Shown here: in pieces, positions 32,801 to 46,749 of the stretch
How the letters are laid out: the number at the start of each line of letters is the position of its first letter
How positions within the stretch are numbered: position 1 is the stretch's first letter
NCBI GenBank assembly: GCA_011009095.1
Contig: VTPC01090694.1
Coordinates: forward strand, 117,653-181,652
Reading direction: 5' to 3'
Origin: Ignelater luminosus
Taxonomy: Eukaryota > Arthropoda > Insecta > Coleoptera > Elateridae
Length of the DNA stretch: 64,000 nt
Position numbers and translations under genes: made by a program
The notes under the pieces: generated by a model
Database searches by the model: none
What the model was told of the DNA's origin: nothing
Seen by the model: only the letters and a program-made list of their open reading frames with translations

Positions 32801-35800
32801 AATTTATAGAGTCAGCTGTTAGACACTTTTTTTCATTTAATATTTCATTGTTTATTCTTCGCTTAAAGCGATCTTTATATAAAACTTTTCGGTCAAACGT
32901 TATCTTATCGTTTTAGCACAACATCTTTACATTCATTTACACTTTGGGTTTTTGGTCTAAAAATATTTACATTATCCTAAAATATACTTTTTATCAGTGT
33001 CGTTGCTATAAAAAGTTTTTTTGAGCTTTTGAAAGAGTGGTGTTGGTTATTGACCACACCATATCAAAGGTTTAGTTTTGATCCTTTTGCTGTTGTGTTT
33101 GAAGGTTACAAAAAGAATATTGAATTTTAGAAAATTGTTTAACAATTTTGAGCAACCAATTTTGATTGATTCTCAATTTTCTTTTAAATTATTTATTTTG
33201 ATGAATGAAATCTTGGACAATTTTGAGCACCCATGTTGTGAGTTGATGATTTTGATCACCATCTTGAGCAACTCCATTTTGACCATTTACATGTTAACTG
33301 ATTCTCAGATTTCTGTTAAACTAACTCGATTAAAAATCTGAAAATCGTGATAATAGCGTTTTAACTTGTCTGCACGTAATCTTACGTGTCTTTGATGCCT
33401 GAAATATTTAGACGAGGAAGACATCAATAGTATCCAATTAGACAACGTTAATCTAATTCCAATTGAAATATTGTCATTCGTTCTCTAATACGTATATGCA
33501 GTTTACATTATGTATATCAGACAATAGAAACCAATTTGATTATGAGCTCATTTTTATTACTTTATTACATCTGATAAAAGTTGATCTTCAACTGTCTGAA
33601 ATCATTCATACTAATATTTATTTTATAATAATTGAACGACGACATTATACATATGTCTGGTGCTACCAAATCGATTGTCTAAAACAGCTATTAATAAACT
33701 CCTAGTTATATTTTCGAATTACCATGACTCACTATGTTTTGGCTCAAACGATTTAATAAAGTATGTGCTGGATTATGTAAAATGAAATATGGAAAATGCT
33801 TTATCTCAACGAATCTTCACATTATTTAAATGGCCAAAATGCGATCTTGCTTTATGTTGAATAATTCTGACCTTTTAGATTTGCATATTTACGAATCATT
33901 TCCATCAATAAAAATAAAAAGTGTCAATTGTTTATACAAATAGGAACCTTTTAAAAATAAAGTAAAAGGTTTCCACTATCTATCTATATTGGTAACTATT
34001 TTTAGTTTAGCCTTTCATCTGTTGGCATCTATCATTTGCAAACTACACAAGTGTATTTGAAAATTATGTAACAAAATTTTATTTCAATATCCTCGGTATG
34101 TAAAAATCTAATGATTTAATCAAATAGGCCATTTAATAATGTTTTTCTTTTTGAAAACCCATTTAAAATTTAATTTTGGCTTAATTTTTTATAAAATGAA
34201 CACCCGTTTTAAAATATACAAGATTTTGGCACCAATAAAGAATTTCCTGTTTTTATTAATTCTTTTTTTCTGTACCATGTAGTAGTTGCTAATAAAAAAA
34301 TGTGTAAATATAGTTTGATACTTTTAATTTTAGAATGATTTAAAAACAAAGGAAGTACAACCTTTCCTTTGGGAAACTAGAAATTAACGAATTCTTGACT
34401 CCTAGAGATAAACCAAAACAGAGGACATTCTAAATGCGATAATATCCATTGTGGTTGGATACTATATATGGGGTGATATTCACGGTAGTTTGCGATACAA
34501 ATCTGCAGCTAACTGACAAGAACTTTGATATACTCTGATGGTCCCAACATTCCAAGAAAGCTTTTTTCTGATCAACATTAATAAGGACAAGACGAAAAAA
34601 CCTTTTGAAAAATTGTTTTTCACATAAATAGTACAAAATCTAATTCAGAAGAATATTTTTTACAAACAAATTGACAGCATCTCAATGGTGCAGCCAAATA
34701 ATTCATAAAGAAGGCCAAAGTGGAATAAAACTAGTCTATAGTCTGTCAAACATATCAAGTTAAGAATGTTAACTTAAGCAAAAAAAGAAAGGTGCAGATT
34801 CTACACTCATTGGTCCAAATTTAGACATTTGGAATCCAAAAACGCAATGTTTGCAAATTGCAAACAATCAAAAAACATACTCGACATCAAAGGCAATTGG
34901 AGGCAATAAAACAAATTTGCCACCAAATGAGTTTGGAGAATAGAGCCTGCCTCACCAACAAAAGGCAACTTCATCTCCAGATCTAATAGAGCATCTTGTA
35001 GTCAACCATACCCATCCGTGGAAGAAGTTAGAACACTGCCTAGACGTCAAGAATTCTAGAGAAAATCTAATTTCTTAGTAAGCGTACAGTTGTAGCATCT
35101 CGATTAAGCGCTCCGTTCAGACAGATCAACATTGGAAAGCAATTCTTCCGTCATATCTTCTTTGACTAACTTTGGAATTCTAGTGCACGCGCAACCTATT
35201 CTATTCTTGGTTAATCCAATATCTAGTTTGCATAAAAAACGAAGAATTTACAGTTTAACATTTTGTTTATGGGGCTGACCTTTTGAATAACAGTTGAAAA
35301 AATGTCAAGAAAAACGCTTATGGTTTGCCAAAAACACTAAAAAATAAAATCTTGCTCACAGTGCGGTATATTTTTTTGGTAAGCAAAGTATGGCAGAATT
35401 GAAAAACGTACAAAATCAGTAGATAATCATCCTACTCTTAAGATCTCTTCAAGACTACTTGCGTTTTTTTCCCGTAAGAAAGTCTAAAAAACACTTTGTC
35501 AGAAGTACATAAGAGAGACAAGAAAATAAACCTAATTGAATATCAACTTGGGAATACCAACAGCTATGGCACTATCTTTAGTCATATGCACTTGGCACAA
35601 ATAATAGAAATCTGCCCGTCACTATATCGCTTTGAGACATCCACGTTTAAAGTGTTGCTCTACTCGTGCTGAATCTTCTTCTTTCTTCTTCTGTTATAGT
35701 TTATTTCCTTTTTTCTTCTTTCTCTTATTTTTATTTACTCTTGACGTTTTTCCTCTTCTGAATTTTCCCTTCACGATCTCTATGTTTATAATACCTTCTT

Positions 35801-38800
35801 TCTGGTAGCCCACACTCTTCTCACTGTTAGTCTTCTTTTTTGTGTTTGTTTCTTCTTTATGCCTTTGCTTTGACTATTTGGCAATTTGAACTCCACGATT
35901 CCAATTGAAAAATCAGTATCAATCTTCAGTACAAAAATTCTGGTCAGGTCCTGATTGCGAGGTGGTATATGGGAGCCACCACAGTAAATTTATACTGATA
36001 CTGATACAAATTGACTGCAGTAAGAGTATACAGAACTGATTTTGATTAGAAACTTTCGGCCCACCTTTCTCCCATTTATAGTAGCCATTAAAAATTGCCA
36101 CTTGGTTTCTGATGCCTATAAATGAGAATTAGGACAGTTTGTTGTTGTTACATTGTATCGACGGGAACGAGGTTTGTTTGGAAACAGTCTGAGAAAAGTG
36201 AATTTGCAAAAATGTCAAGGAATTTTTTTTAATCTTAGAAGAATCGTCAAAAACGAAATGTGACCTGGAAAATTTGTTTACTTAAATCCCAGCCATTTTA
36301 TAATTGGAGTATGAGAATATACTTCGTTTCAAATTAGGTTCTTACCTAAACCTAAAACTCAAATTTTGACTGAAAATCCAAAAGAAAGATATCTAGAGAG
36401 CGCCAGAAGCTGAACTAGAAAAAAGAAACCATCGGCCAATCCACGCTGCTTCTCGCAGGCTAACAGCCTGTATATGGAATCATTTCCAAGCAACACCCTG
36501 TATAGAGGGTTCACTTAAAGTACCATTCTGTATATAAAAGCTTAAAAATCGTGTCCTGAGGTCAAATTGCATTCTCGTTACTTACCAGGGAATCTACATT
36601 GGTTCCTTAATTAAATCTCCAGCCTCTCTCTCGTTTCTCCAAACTGTAATTAATGTTTTATACACAAAATCAAATATTATCTCTGTTACTAGGAGTCAGG
36701 ATCTCATCGTTACGGTATCTAGATATCTTATGAAACAAAACAAAGCTTATATGAATAAGAAGACAAAAGTTAAACTACATGAGTTGATTTGAAAAGGTTT
36801 TCCATCTTACTTTCTAAATTTGGAGGTCTTTTGATTTCCAGCAACGTACTTAATTAAGGTAAATTAAATTTTAAGCACTTAAAGTTTCACGACCACAGAA
36901 CTCTAATTTTATAAAATTTAACGGAGAGGATACCAATTTTTCCATCAGACACTGGCGATGAGATGATGTTTTCACCAACCAGGGAAGATGGCGATGATAT
37001 TGGAGTCAATTCATCTTAGGTATGGTCCTTTCTACACGTGGACTAGAAACTCGTATCCGATTAGCTTGTCGACATTGTTCTTTAGAGCCCTTTTCTGAAG
37101 AACACGATAAAACTCAAAAAAGGCACTTAAAGTAAGCCCACGTTAAGTCTTGATTTTAACAACGAAAGCTTGGGTAGTTGCAGGAACACCTGCGTTACGC
37201 TGTGTTCGGATTTCGACTCCGTGAGATGATCTCACATAAAATGATTTGAAATAGTAAAGAAGCTGGTTGTACACTATATTACCAAATAAAACACAGACGG
37301 TCAATTAAAAAATGGAAAAATACCAACAAACGTCATTTTTTAATGTAGAACTGTCTTTCACTCAGACATGAATTTGCACACGGCAAACATTTTTTTCTTA
37401 AGAACAGACTCAATATAAACAAAATTTCCTTGAATTGATAAAAACAAAAAAATATAACAAAGATTCATTCATTCATTTCGGTTTTGGTATGGTGACTGAA
37501 GTAACAGTCGTTGGAGCTAGTTTTGGCTGGCAGCGTCTACTAGTCGTTGGTGTGGTGCCACGACCTTCGTGGAGAAGCATCCCTGGTGCAAAGTCAGCAG
37601 TCTTGATAAGGAACCGATAGAGGTTTAAAACTCGACAGAGACAATATTTTTGAAATTGAAACGGCGAAAAATGGGCAAAAAACCTAGCCCTAATTTTGCA
37701 AAACAGATAGTCTTACAAAAGTTTTTCCTGTCTTCTGATTCTTTATAGATTATGTCTTCTAACCTTATAGCGTCTCATTTTTGCTTTTAATAATTATCAC
37801 ATCACAGTTACGTTTCTTAAACTTTATTGCAAGATCTAAACTGATAGAAAAAATTGGACAAAATTTTATTTGAGTGAATCTTGTTGCTACAACATTTTAA
37901 TTTTGCAGTACAATTAGTGAAGTAGATTCGTTCCAAAACAGTAAGTTAATCAGAGAAATCCAATTACCTTGCAACGAAGTGCACACACATACACACATCT
38001 ACGTAATTACTTAATTATGTTACGTTGATACTAATTACTAATTGGACTTTATTGCATTTCAGGTCTATAGCTTTACCTTCCTCATATTTGTAATGTAGAC
38101 TATCGATTATTGTTAAACACGAGAACATGACGAACTGCACCATAGACATATGTACTACACCTGTTTGCTAATTGGATTTATCTTATTAAAGTTTGCTAAT
38201 TGAAACTCACTGAAATATCTTTGAGTAAAATTTGAACATATTTTCGCAACGCAACGCTATTTTTATCTCTTGCTGCACGCATCATACCTACTATTGTAAA
38301 TTTAGTAGTTGTTCTAGGTAGGAACAAAAGTAGTAGGAGGTGTAGGTGTTGAGGCACGTGATGTATGTATAGTATCTGACACAACAATAATGCCATCATC
38401 TCTACATCTCATCTTGAATTTTTCAAACTCCCCAGGCGTACATATTTGTTTACAAGAAAAGTATAAAAAACTTTAGAAATCGTTCGTTGTCCAAATAAAC
38501 TATTAAAACAATCTTCTCGCATATGGTGTCGCAAAGTCGGCCACTTTTCTAATAACTGTAGCTTTTAGACGATGACTGACAGGACGAGCATGATTTTAAT
38601 TATTTACAGAACTTGGCTTGAATATGTTGATGTGGTATGTGAATATGTCAAGATCTGTTTTCAAATACATTTTCTTTTCTAAAATATACAAGAATTTATA
38701 TTTCACTTTTAGTTTCCTTTTATTATTTAAGTAAAAACCTTCACCTTTCCATTTTCATTTTATGTGTTTGTATCATCGATATTATTCATAGTTCCATTCT

Positions 38801-40428
38801 AGGAAATTATAAAAACTCCCTAAAGAATCCTTAAAATATATTTTATTCATGATTTACTGGAACACGTAAAAATGCGAAAAACAAATGAATGTGTGATTTA
38901 ATCGTGTTTAGATCTTAATCATTAAATTCCATTATGATGCAAGATTTATTTTTTCCTCTTCCGGATCGAGATACTTGTTTTTTCCTCCGATATAACTGTA
39001 ACAATAGGATTCCATTAAATATTTTGATTATTTTTCCTTTTTGTATGTATGTCGAATCTTGGTGAATGACCCTGTGTATATTATAAGTAAAAATAGCCCG
39101 ATTTGATTAATTCCGTTTTAATTTTAGATATTCCAATTCTGTTTATATTCTAAATATGTTTCCAGTAAACAATATAAATATATTTTTAGTGCTGTCAACA
39201 AATATAGACTCAATGTTTACTTGTTTATTTATAAGAGGGGAGTAGAATAATTTTATCGTTGTATATAAAATGTAGAATAAGTAAGAGGTATGCGAATATT
39301 GACCTTTCATCTAAAAATAGGGGATTTTATGACGCAAAGGAGGCCTTAAAATCTCGGTATTAAAATTTTCTAATGAATTGTTCCTTTGTTATTTTACTTT
39401 CGTTAATTAGTTGGATATTTGTAATTCAAAAGAAATGTGAATATTAAATGTGAGAAGTCTCGGGCAATAATAAATCCGGCAAAGATATTAAATACGAAAT
39501 GAAGTAATAAATTTATTATTGTTCGAGATCCTTGAATATCTTGAAGGGTTGCTTCAAGGTGTCTTCGATTTGCTTATAGCAGTTTGGTCGAAGATGGGAG
39601 AGTCCAAATGTGAAAAACTGCGTTGCGTAGACTTTTTTTTAACAGGCAAAAAATGCTTGGAATTTGTAATTTCTGTCGTGATGAAAATCAATTGAAGTCG
39701 AAATCTCAATTAACTTCTTAATTAAATTTTGCTAGAATGTCATCCACTTTAATACCTAACTATAATAGCCAACATACAGTAAGAATTTCTAATATACTAC
39801 AGTTTATGATAATATGAATTATGAGAATTTTCAGAAGGGTAGTTGTAACGTTTTTTTACCATTAGCGATTTACTGTAACTTAAACCATTAAAGTGTTTGT
39901 GTTTCTGAATAAATCATGACTTTATCAGCCTTTCCGATTCTGCATTAATGTCTTAATGTGTGTCAATTATCAAGACACAGAATCGAACTGACACTATCAC
40001 TACTACTCCCAAAGTTAATTTCGTTGAAGAAACTCGCTTCTCTTCAGTCTGTGAAAAAATCAAGGCAGGTCAGCCATGTAGGTTGCTCCCAACTTTTGGC
40101 CATGATGTGATAGTTGCAGTAGCGGATTTTGATGTTTGTTATGTGGTATGGAGTGATGGCGTTGCTGTGGTATAGAAGTTTACTTGTTCTGTTACCAATA
40201 GCAATATTTGTCTTGTATTTTTTTTAACTTAAAGCTCAAGGTTAAAATCTTTCTCTTTTTTACCCGCCTGTTTAATTTGCTGTTATAGCTTAAACGTTGA
40301 TTAACTCAAGTGAAATCTTTTTCTGCCAACTGTTATCCTCTAGTAAGTTGGTTGACTGATTTCTAATCTAATAAGTAGAACTTTGATACAGTATTACTTT
40401 TTACCCAGCGCTTTTGGCAGTTTCTTTT
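29867..40428. other. AT-rich, exon-poor DNA (possible long intron)
   Basis: No reading frame here shows domain motifs, and transposon traces are few. Short observations: a block of repeated ATTTTGAGCA motifs at 33,140-33,290, three CCTGTATA-type motifs at about 36,468-36,535, and a GTGAGATNATCTCAC palindrome near 37,222. A minus-strand frame at 34,430-34,636 starts like an RT palm (NVDQKKAF) but no further RT motif follows. Confidence 0.35.
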
Positions 40429-42213
40429 CCATGTGTAATAAAATAAGAAACAAAAAAATAAAGACAGTAAGACTGTAACAGACAAAATACCTTGCTCGTG
40501 GTTTTTGTTCCATTCGTATTACAATTTGGCCATAAAAAAGTTTATGGTAAGATGTAATAAATAAGAAACAAAAAAATGAAGACAGTAAGACCGTAACAGA
40601 CAAAATGCCTTGCTCATGCTTTCTGTTCTATTTGAATTACAATTTGGCCAAAAGAAAGTTTATGGTAAGGTTTAATAAAATAAGAAACAAACAAATGAAG
40701 ACAGTAAGACTGTAACAGACAAACTACCTTGCTCGTGCTTTTTGTTCCATTGGTATTACAATTTGACCAAAAAAAAGTTAATGGTAAGATGTAATAAATA
40801 AGAAACAAAAAAATGAAGACAGTAAGACCGTAACAGACAAAATGCCTTGCTCATGCTTTTTGTTCTATTTGAATTACAATTTGACCAAAAAAAAGATTTA
40901 TAGTAAGGTGTAATAAATAAGAAACAAAAAAAGGAAGACGGTAAGACTATAACAGACAAAATGCCTTGCTCATGCTTTTTGTTTCATTCGTAGTACAATT
41001 TGGCCAAACAAAAAGTTAATGGTAAGGTGTAATAAAATACGAAACAAAAAAATAAAGACAGTAAGACCGTAACAGACAAAATGCCTTGCTCATGCTTTTT
41101 GTTCCATTTGTATTACAATTTGACCAAAAGAAAGTTTATGGTAAGGTTTAATAAAATAAGATACAAAAAAATGAAGACAGTAAGACCGTAACAGACAAAA
41201 TGCCTTGCTCATGCTTTTTGTTCTATTTGAATTACAATTTGGCCAAAAAAAAGATTTATAGTAAGATGTAATAAATAAGAAACAAAAAAATGAAGACAGT
41301 AAGACTGGAACAGACAGAATGCCTTGCTCATGCTTTTTGTTCCATTTGAATTACAGTTTGGCCAAAACAAAAGTTAATGGTAGGGTGTAATAAAATAAAC
41401 AAAAAATAAAGACAGTAAGACTGTAACAGACAAAATGCCATGCTCATGCTTTTTGTTCTAATTGAATTACAATTTGGCCAAAAAAAGATTTATAGTAAGG
41501 TGTAATAAATAAGAAACAAAAAAAGGGAGACGGTAAGACTGTAACATACAAAATGCCTTGCTAATGCTTTTTGTTCTATTTGAATTACAATTTGACCAAA
41601 AGAAGATTTATAGTAAGGTGTAATAAATAAGAAACAAACAAATGAAGACAGTAAGACTGTAACAGACAAAATACCTTGCTCATGCTTTTTGTTCTATTTG
41701 AATTACAATTTGGCCAAAAAAAAGTTTATGGTGAAGTGTAATAAAATAAGAACCAAAAAATGAAGACAGTAAGATTAGAACAGACAAAATGCCTTGCTAA
41801 TGCTTTCTGTTCTATTTGAATTATAATTTGGCCAAAAAAAAAGTTTATGGTGAGGTGTAATAAAATAAGAAACAAAAAATGAAGACAGTAAGACTGGAAC
41901 AGACAAAAGGCCTTGCTCATGCTTTTTGTTCCATTTGTATTACAATTTGACCAAAAGAAAAGTTAATGGTAAGGTGTTATAAAATAAGAAACAAAAAAAT
42001 GAAGACAATAAGACTGTAACAGACAAAATGCCATGCTCATGCTTTTTGTTCCATTTGAATTACAATTTGACCAAAAGAAAGTTTATGGTAAGGTTTAATA
42101 AAATAAGAAACAAACAAATGAAGACAGTAAGACTGTAACAGACAAAATGCCTTGCTCATGCTTTCTGTTCTATTTGAATTACAATTTGGCCAAAAAAAGT
42201 TTTTGGTAAGGTT
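40429..42213. repeat. Minisatellite array 1, period about 119 bp, about 15 units
   Basis: The unit contains AAATAAGAAACAAAAAAATG, GAAGACAGTAAGAC.GTAACA, CCTTGCTCATGCTTTTTGTT and TTACAATTTGGCCAAAA. The GACAGTAA landmark recurs at 40,463, 40,581, 40,700, 40,818 and 40,937 (spacing 118-119). Units differ by about 5-12% and small indels. Minus-strand frames that seem repetitive (SKAFCLLQSYCLHF...) are translations of this array, not genes. Confidence 0.95.
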
Positions 42214-43014
42214 TAAGATCTGGTAACTTTTATTCAATCATGAACTATTCTATGGTCTATAGCTCAAATCTTGGTAGCACGTTGCTTTGAATAGAATATT
42301 TAAATCAAGAAGTTAGAAGATAGATGCTTTTTGCCGAAATTGAAGACTAGCGATAACTTGTATGAGCGCCCAAACAATTAAGAAAATTCTTTCGTTATGT
42401 TTAACAGAATTTCAAACACAAGAACTTCGTTCATATTTAATCTACTCTACTATGCTTTTGAGAGAAATTTGATTCCCTAATGGCATCTTTGTATTCTAAT
42501 TTTGTCACTTTTGAACTAACTTGTTTTATTAAAGAACAGAAGCCGTCTCAACGTTTGGAAAACACGTATAAAGAGACGATTAGAGTCAAATATCCTTATT
42601 TGAAAATAATTCTTTCCGTAGAAACTATTACTAACACGCTCTCGCTAAAAGCTTGTCCTTGTTCTGCAAACATTTTCTTTATAGATTTGATTTTTAATTA
42701 GATCAGTGCTTTGAATTTTGCCACCTTTGTCAAAAAAGTCACAAACCTTCTTAAAGGAGACTGCCTAACTCTTCTTTCCTGACGCACTTCCAATTAGTAA
42801 CTGTCAAAAATGATTATTTTTGAAGATAGCAATTAAAACTGTTGTACTACTTAATGTGTTTATCGTTCTTATGGAAAATCATCGTTGGAACGAAAATCGA
42901 GCTCCGTCATTTAAGACATGGCCACTATTGTAAGAATAAAGAAGACACTGATAATGATGTTTCAATTGAGCTGCGCTCACTTCTGAGACAAAATCGTAAA
43001 CTTTCTTAGAAAAA
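42214..43014. repeat. Flanking segment following array 1 (copy 1)
   Basis: Begins GATCTGGTAACTTTTATTCA shortly after the last unit and is nearly identical to 44,466-45,257 except for indels. It retains about 85 bp (ATTAAAGAACAGAAGCCG...) that copy 2 lacks, and lacks about 75 bp (around CACTTGCGGCGGCCAAAA) that copy 2 has. No coding capacity was recognised. Confidence 0.85.
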
Positions 43015-43729
43015 NNNNNNNNNNNNNNNNNNNNNNNNNNNNNNNNNNNNNNNNNNNNNNNNNNNNNNNNNNNNNNNNNNNNNNNNNNNNNNNNNNNNNN
43101 NNNNNNNNNNNNNNNNNNNNNNNNNNNNNNNNNNNNNNNNNNNNNNNNNNNNNNNNNNNNNNNNNNNNNNNNNNNNNNNNNNNNNNNNNNNNNNNNNNNN
43201 NNNNNNNNNNNNNNNNNNNNNNNNNNNNNNNNNNNNNNNNNNNNNNNNNNNNNNNNNNNNNNNNNNNNNNNNNNNNNNNNNNNNNNNNNNNNNNNNNNNN
43301 NNNNNNNNNNNNNNNNNNNNNNNNNNNNNNNNNNNNNNNNNNNNNNNNNNNNNNNNNNNNNNNNNNNNNNNNNNNNNNNNNNNNNNNNNNNNNNNNNNNN
43401 NNNNNNNNNNNNNNNNNNNNNNNNNNNNNNNNNNNNNNNNNNNNNNNNNNNNNNNNNNNNNNNNNNNNNNNNNNNNNNNNNNNNNNNNNNNNNNNNNNNN
43501 NNNNNNNNNNNNNNNNNNNNNNNNNNNNNNNNNNNNNNNNNNNNNNNNNNNNNNNNNNNNNNNNNNNNNNNNNNNNNNNNNNNNNNNNNNNNNNNNNNNN
43601 NNNNNNNNNNNNNNNNNNNNNNNNNNNNNNNNNNNNNNNNNNNNNNNNNNNNNNNNNNNNNNNNNNNNNNNNNNNNNNNNNNNNNNNNNNNNNNNNNNNN
43701 NNNNNNNNNNNNNNNNNNNNNNNNNNNNN
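43015..43729. other. Assembly gap (715 N)
   Basis: A run of undetermined bases between flank copy 1 and array 2. It probably contains more repeat units. Reading frames spanning it are artefacts. Confidence 0.99.
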
Positions 43730-44465
43730 AAAAAAAAAAGTTGATGGTAAGGTGTAATAAAATAAGAAACAAAAAAATGAAGACAGTAAGACCGTAACAG
43801 AACAAAATGCCTTGCTCATGCTTTTTGTTCCATTTGTATTACAATTTGACCAAAAGAAAGTTTATGGTAAGGTTTAATAAAATAGGAAACAAACAAATGA
43901 AGACAGTAAGACTGTAACAGACAAAATGCCTTGCTCATGATTTTTGTTCCATTCGTATTACAATTTCGCCATAAAAAAGTTTATGGTAAGATGTAATAAA
44001 TAACAAACAAAAAAATGAAGACAGTAAGACCGTAACAGACAAATGCTTTGCTCATGCTTTTTGTTCCATTCGTATTACAATTTGGCCATAAAATAGTTTA
44101 TGGTAACGTGTAATAAATAAGAAACAAAAAAAAGGAAGATGGTAAGACTGTAACAGACAAAATACCTTGCTTGTGCTTTTTGTTCCATTTGTATCACAAT
44201 TTGACCAAAAGAAAGTTTATGGTAAGGTGTAATAAAATAAGAAACAAACAAATGAAGACAGTAAGACTGTAACAGACAAAATACCTTGCTCGTGCTTTTT
44301 GTTCCATTTGAATTACAATTTGACCAAAAAAAAGTTTATGGTAGGGTGTAATAAAATAAGAAACAAAAAAAATGAAGACAGTAAGACTGTAACAGAAAAA
44401 ATGCCTTGCTCATGCTTTTTGTTTCATTCGTATTACAATTTGGCCAAAAAAAGTTTTTGGTAAGG
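43730..44465. repeat. Minisatellite array 2, about 6 units
   Basis: Same unit as array 1 (GAAGACAGTAAGAC.GTAACA, TGCTCATGCTTTTTGTTCCA) and same orientation. It starts at the gap, so the true number of units is unknown. Confidence 0.95.
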
Positions 44466-45257
44466 TTTAAGATCTGGTAACTTTTATTCAATTATGAACT
44501 ATTCTATGGTCTATAGCTCAAATCTTGGTAGCACGTTGCTTTGAATAGAATATTTAAATCAAGAAGTTAGAGGATAGATGCTTTTAGCCGAAATTGAAGA
44601 CTAGCGATAACTTCTATGAGCGCCGAAACAATTAAGAAAATTCTTTCGTTATGTTTGACAGAATTTCAAACACAAGAACTTCGTTCATATTTGATCTATT
44701 CTACTATGCTTTTGAGAGAAATTTGATTCCCTAATGGCATCTTTGTATTCTAAGTTTGTCACTTTTGAACTAACTTGTTTCTTCTTTCCGTAGAAACTAT
44801 TACTAACACGCTCTCGCTAAAAGCTTGCCCTTGTTAGACAAACATTTTCTTTATAGATTTGATTTTTGATTAAATTAGTGCTTTGAATTTTGCCACCTTT
44901 GTCAAAAAAGTCACAAACCTTCTTAAAGGAGACTGCCTAACTCTTCTTTCCTGACGCACTTCCAATTAGTAACTGTCAAAAATGATTATTTTTTAAGATA
45001 GCAATTAAAACCGTTGTACTACTTAATGTGTTTATCGTTCTTATGGGAAATCATCGTTGGAACGAAAACCAAGCTCCGTCATTTAAGACATGGCCACTTG
45101 CGGCGGCCAAAATTTAGCTCTATTTTTATTAGGGTTGTCTTCTTTGATCATCTTAATGAAAATTGTCTATTGTAAGAATAAAGAAGACACTGATAATGAT
45201 GTTTCAATTGAGCTGCGCTCACTTCTGAGACAAAATCGTAAACTTTCTTAGAAAAAA
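44466..45257. repeat. Flanking segment following array 2 (copy 2)
   Basis: Second copy of 42,214-43,014. Its right boundary lies at CTTTCTTAGAAAAA, after which the sequences can no longer be compared because copy 1 runs into the gap. Together with the arrays it forms a higher-order tandem repeat of roughly 2.3 kb. Confidence 0.85.
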
Positions 45258-46109
45258 AAGTCATAAAGTCTATTGATTGAGGATGGTACCTTGTGCTTGC
45301 AAACAGGTCTGCATGTGGTAGCTTACAGTCAAGTCCCGTCCTTTCCAAAGATGTCGCTAAAGGCGACAAACCTTCTTAACAAAGACTATCAAAGGTGGTT
45401 TGTGAAAATAAGGGTGACACAGATATTATGTTACCTTCAGAGTCAATGTCAGTACACTTTGTCTGAAAAAACTACCAAAATGTCTATCACAGTTAACTAT
45501 GACAGTGCAGTAAACAATCTGGTTTTGGCATGAATTTATCTAAAAGTTTCTCGAGGAAGCTAAACACTACTCTAGCAGTAGTAGTGAGGTAGAAAAGCTA
45601 AAAAACAGACAGGGAGCCAGATTATCACCTAGAAGGAAAGCAAATTCATTGTCTTCCTCTTTAGGAGTTCATAGTTGCCATGCATAAATCTTAAATGAAA
45701 ACAGTCTACAAGAATGCAAATTAATATTTTATTGGAGTGTTATTTCCCAGAGCTTGTTGAGCAGGTAAGTAACTAAATCTTTTTCAAATTTTCTCTGTTC
45801 TAATATTATCTAGTCTTGCTGGTTACAGTTACTTTTTCTTATATTTGTTATGCGCGACCACATTTCTGCTTCATATAAGACAAATTTTGCGTTATAGTCT
45901 CAAAAAAAAGCTTGTCCAAGTATACGGATAGAGGCTTGAATATTTTCTAGATGAGCAGCAGTGATAATTGTTCTCCAACAAAAAAACCCATAATAACTGA
46001 TAAATTTGAAATCTAGGATGTGTTAAGTAACCATATGGCTGTAGAAGAAAGTGCTAGAACGACAGACCTAGATTTTTATTTAAGCAGAGCAAGAGCTTTA
46101 AGGGACGCC

Positions 46110-46745
46110 TTACTCAATATATCTTCTTTCTCCTTGATCCAGCTTCTTCCTGCATCCACTGTTGAATATAGCTTTTTCTGTACTTCTTCAGGAATTTCTG
46201 TCCTGTGCCAGTTGCATCGAGTTGTATGTAACTTGGGATTATGCTGTCAGACAGACATAAGTTGAATAGTTTTTGTATTTTCTCGAGAAGAAGCTCTTCC
46301 ATTTTGACAGCCTCGATCACTGTTCCATCTTTTCCGGGTGCTTTCTCATTTGTCATCTTTTTGGGTGCATTTTAATTTCGTCCTTGACAATCTTTGGCAT
46401 GTCCTCTGATCCTTGGTTGATTACTCCTCTTCTCTTCCCTGTCTCTCTAGGTGTATCCTATATCTCTTCTTTATTGTATTGTCTTATGTCTTTCCGAATA
46501 CTTTGGTAATCTCTTTGTTTATAGCTCTTACTTCTTGTGGTTCTGGTTGGTACAATTTATCTTCCTCCGTTGCTTCATTAATGTTTTAGTGTGAGGACGG
46601 ATTTTACTATCTTTTCCCTATCTTGGGCAATGTTCGTTGATTGATTTTGCTAGTGTTTCTGTTATTGTTTTATTTAGTTCATTTATTTCTGTTGGCGTTT
46701 TGTTCTCCAGATACTTTCTCGACTTGATGCAAGTTGTAAGATTCA
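46110..46745 (-). mobile_element. RTE-like LINE fragment (linker and start of RT)
   Basis: On the minus strand, from about 46,740, a degenerate linker (KYLENKTPTEINELNKTITE and on) leads to MTNEKAPGKDGTVIEAVKME, then LLEKIQKLFNLCLSDSIIPS. This is the first conserved RT block of insect RTE-type elements (KAPGxDGIxxEAxK...). The match breaks after IIPS, so the catalytic palm is absent. Dead fragment. Confidence 0.7.
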
Positions 46746-46749
46746 TTTT

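Noticed and set aside
34430..34636. Possible RT palm motif (LINVDQKKAF) on the minus strand
   Set aside because: Only this short match was found; no flanking RT motif follows in any frame, so it stays unsupported.
40394..42237. Minus-strand frames with a repeating SKAFCLLQSYCLHF pattern
   Set aside because: These are translations of the 119-bp minisatellite. The frame drifts from unit to unit because the period is not a multiple of three.
42879..43819. Two frames of about 300 codons across the gap
   Set aside because: They consist almost entirely of undetermined bases and cannot be evaluated.
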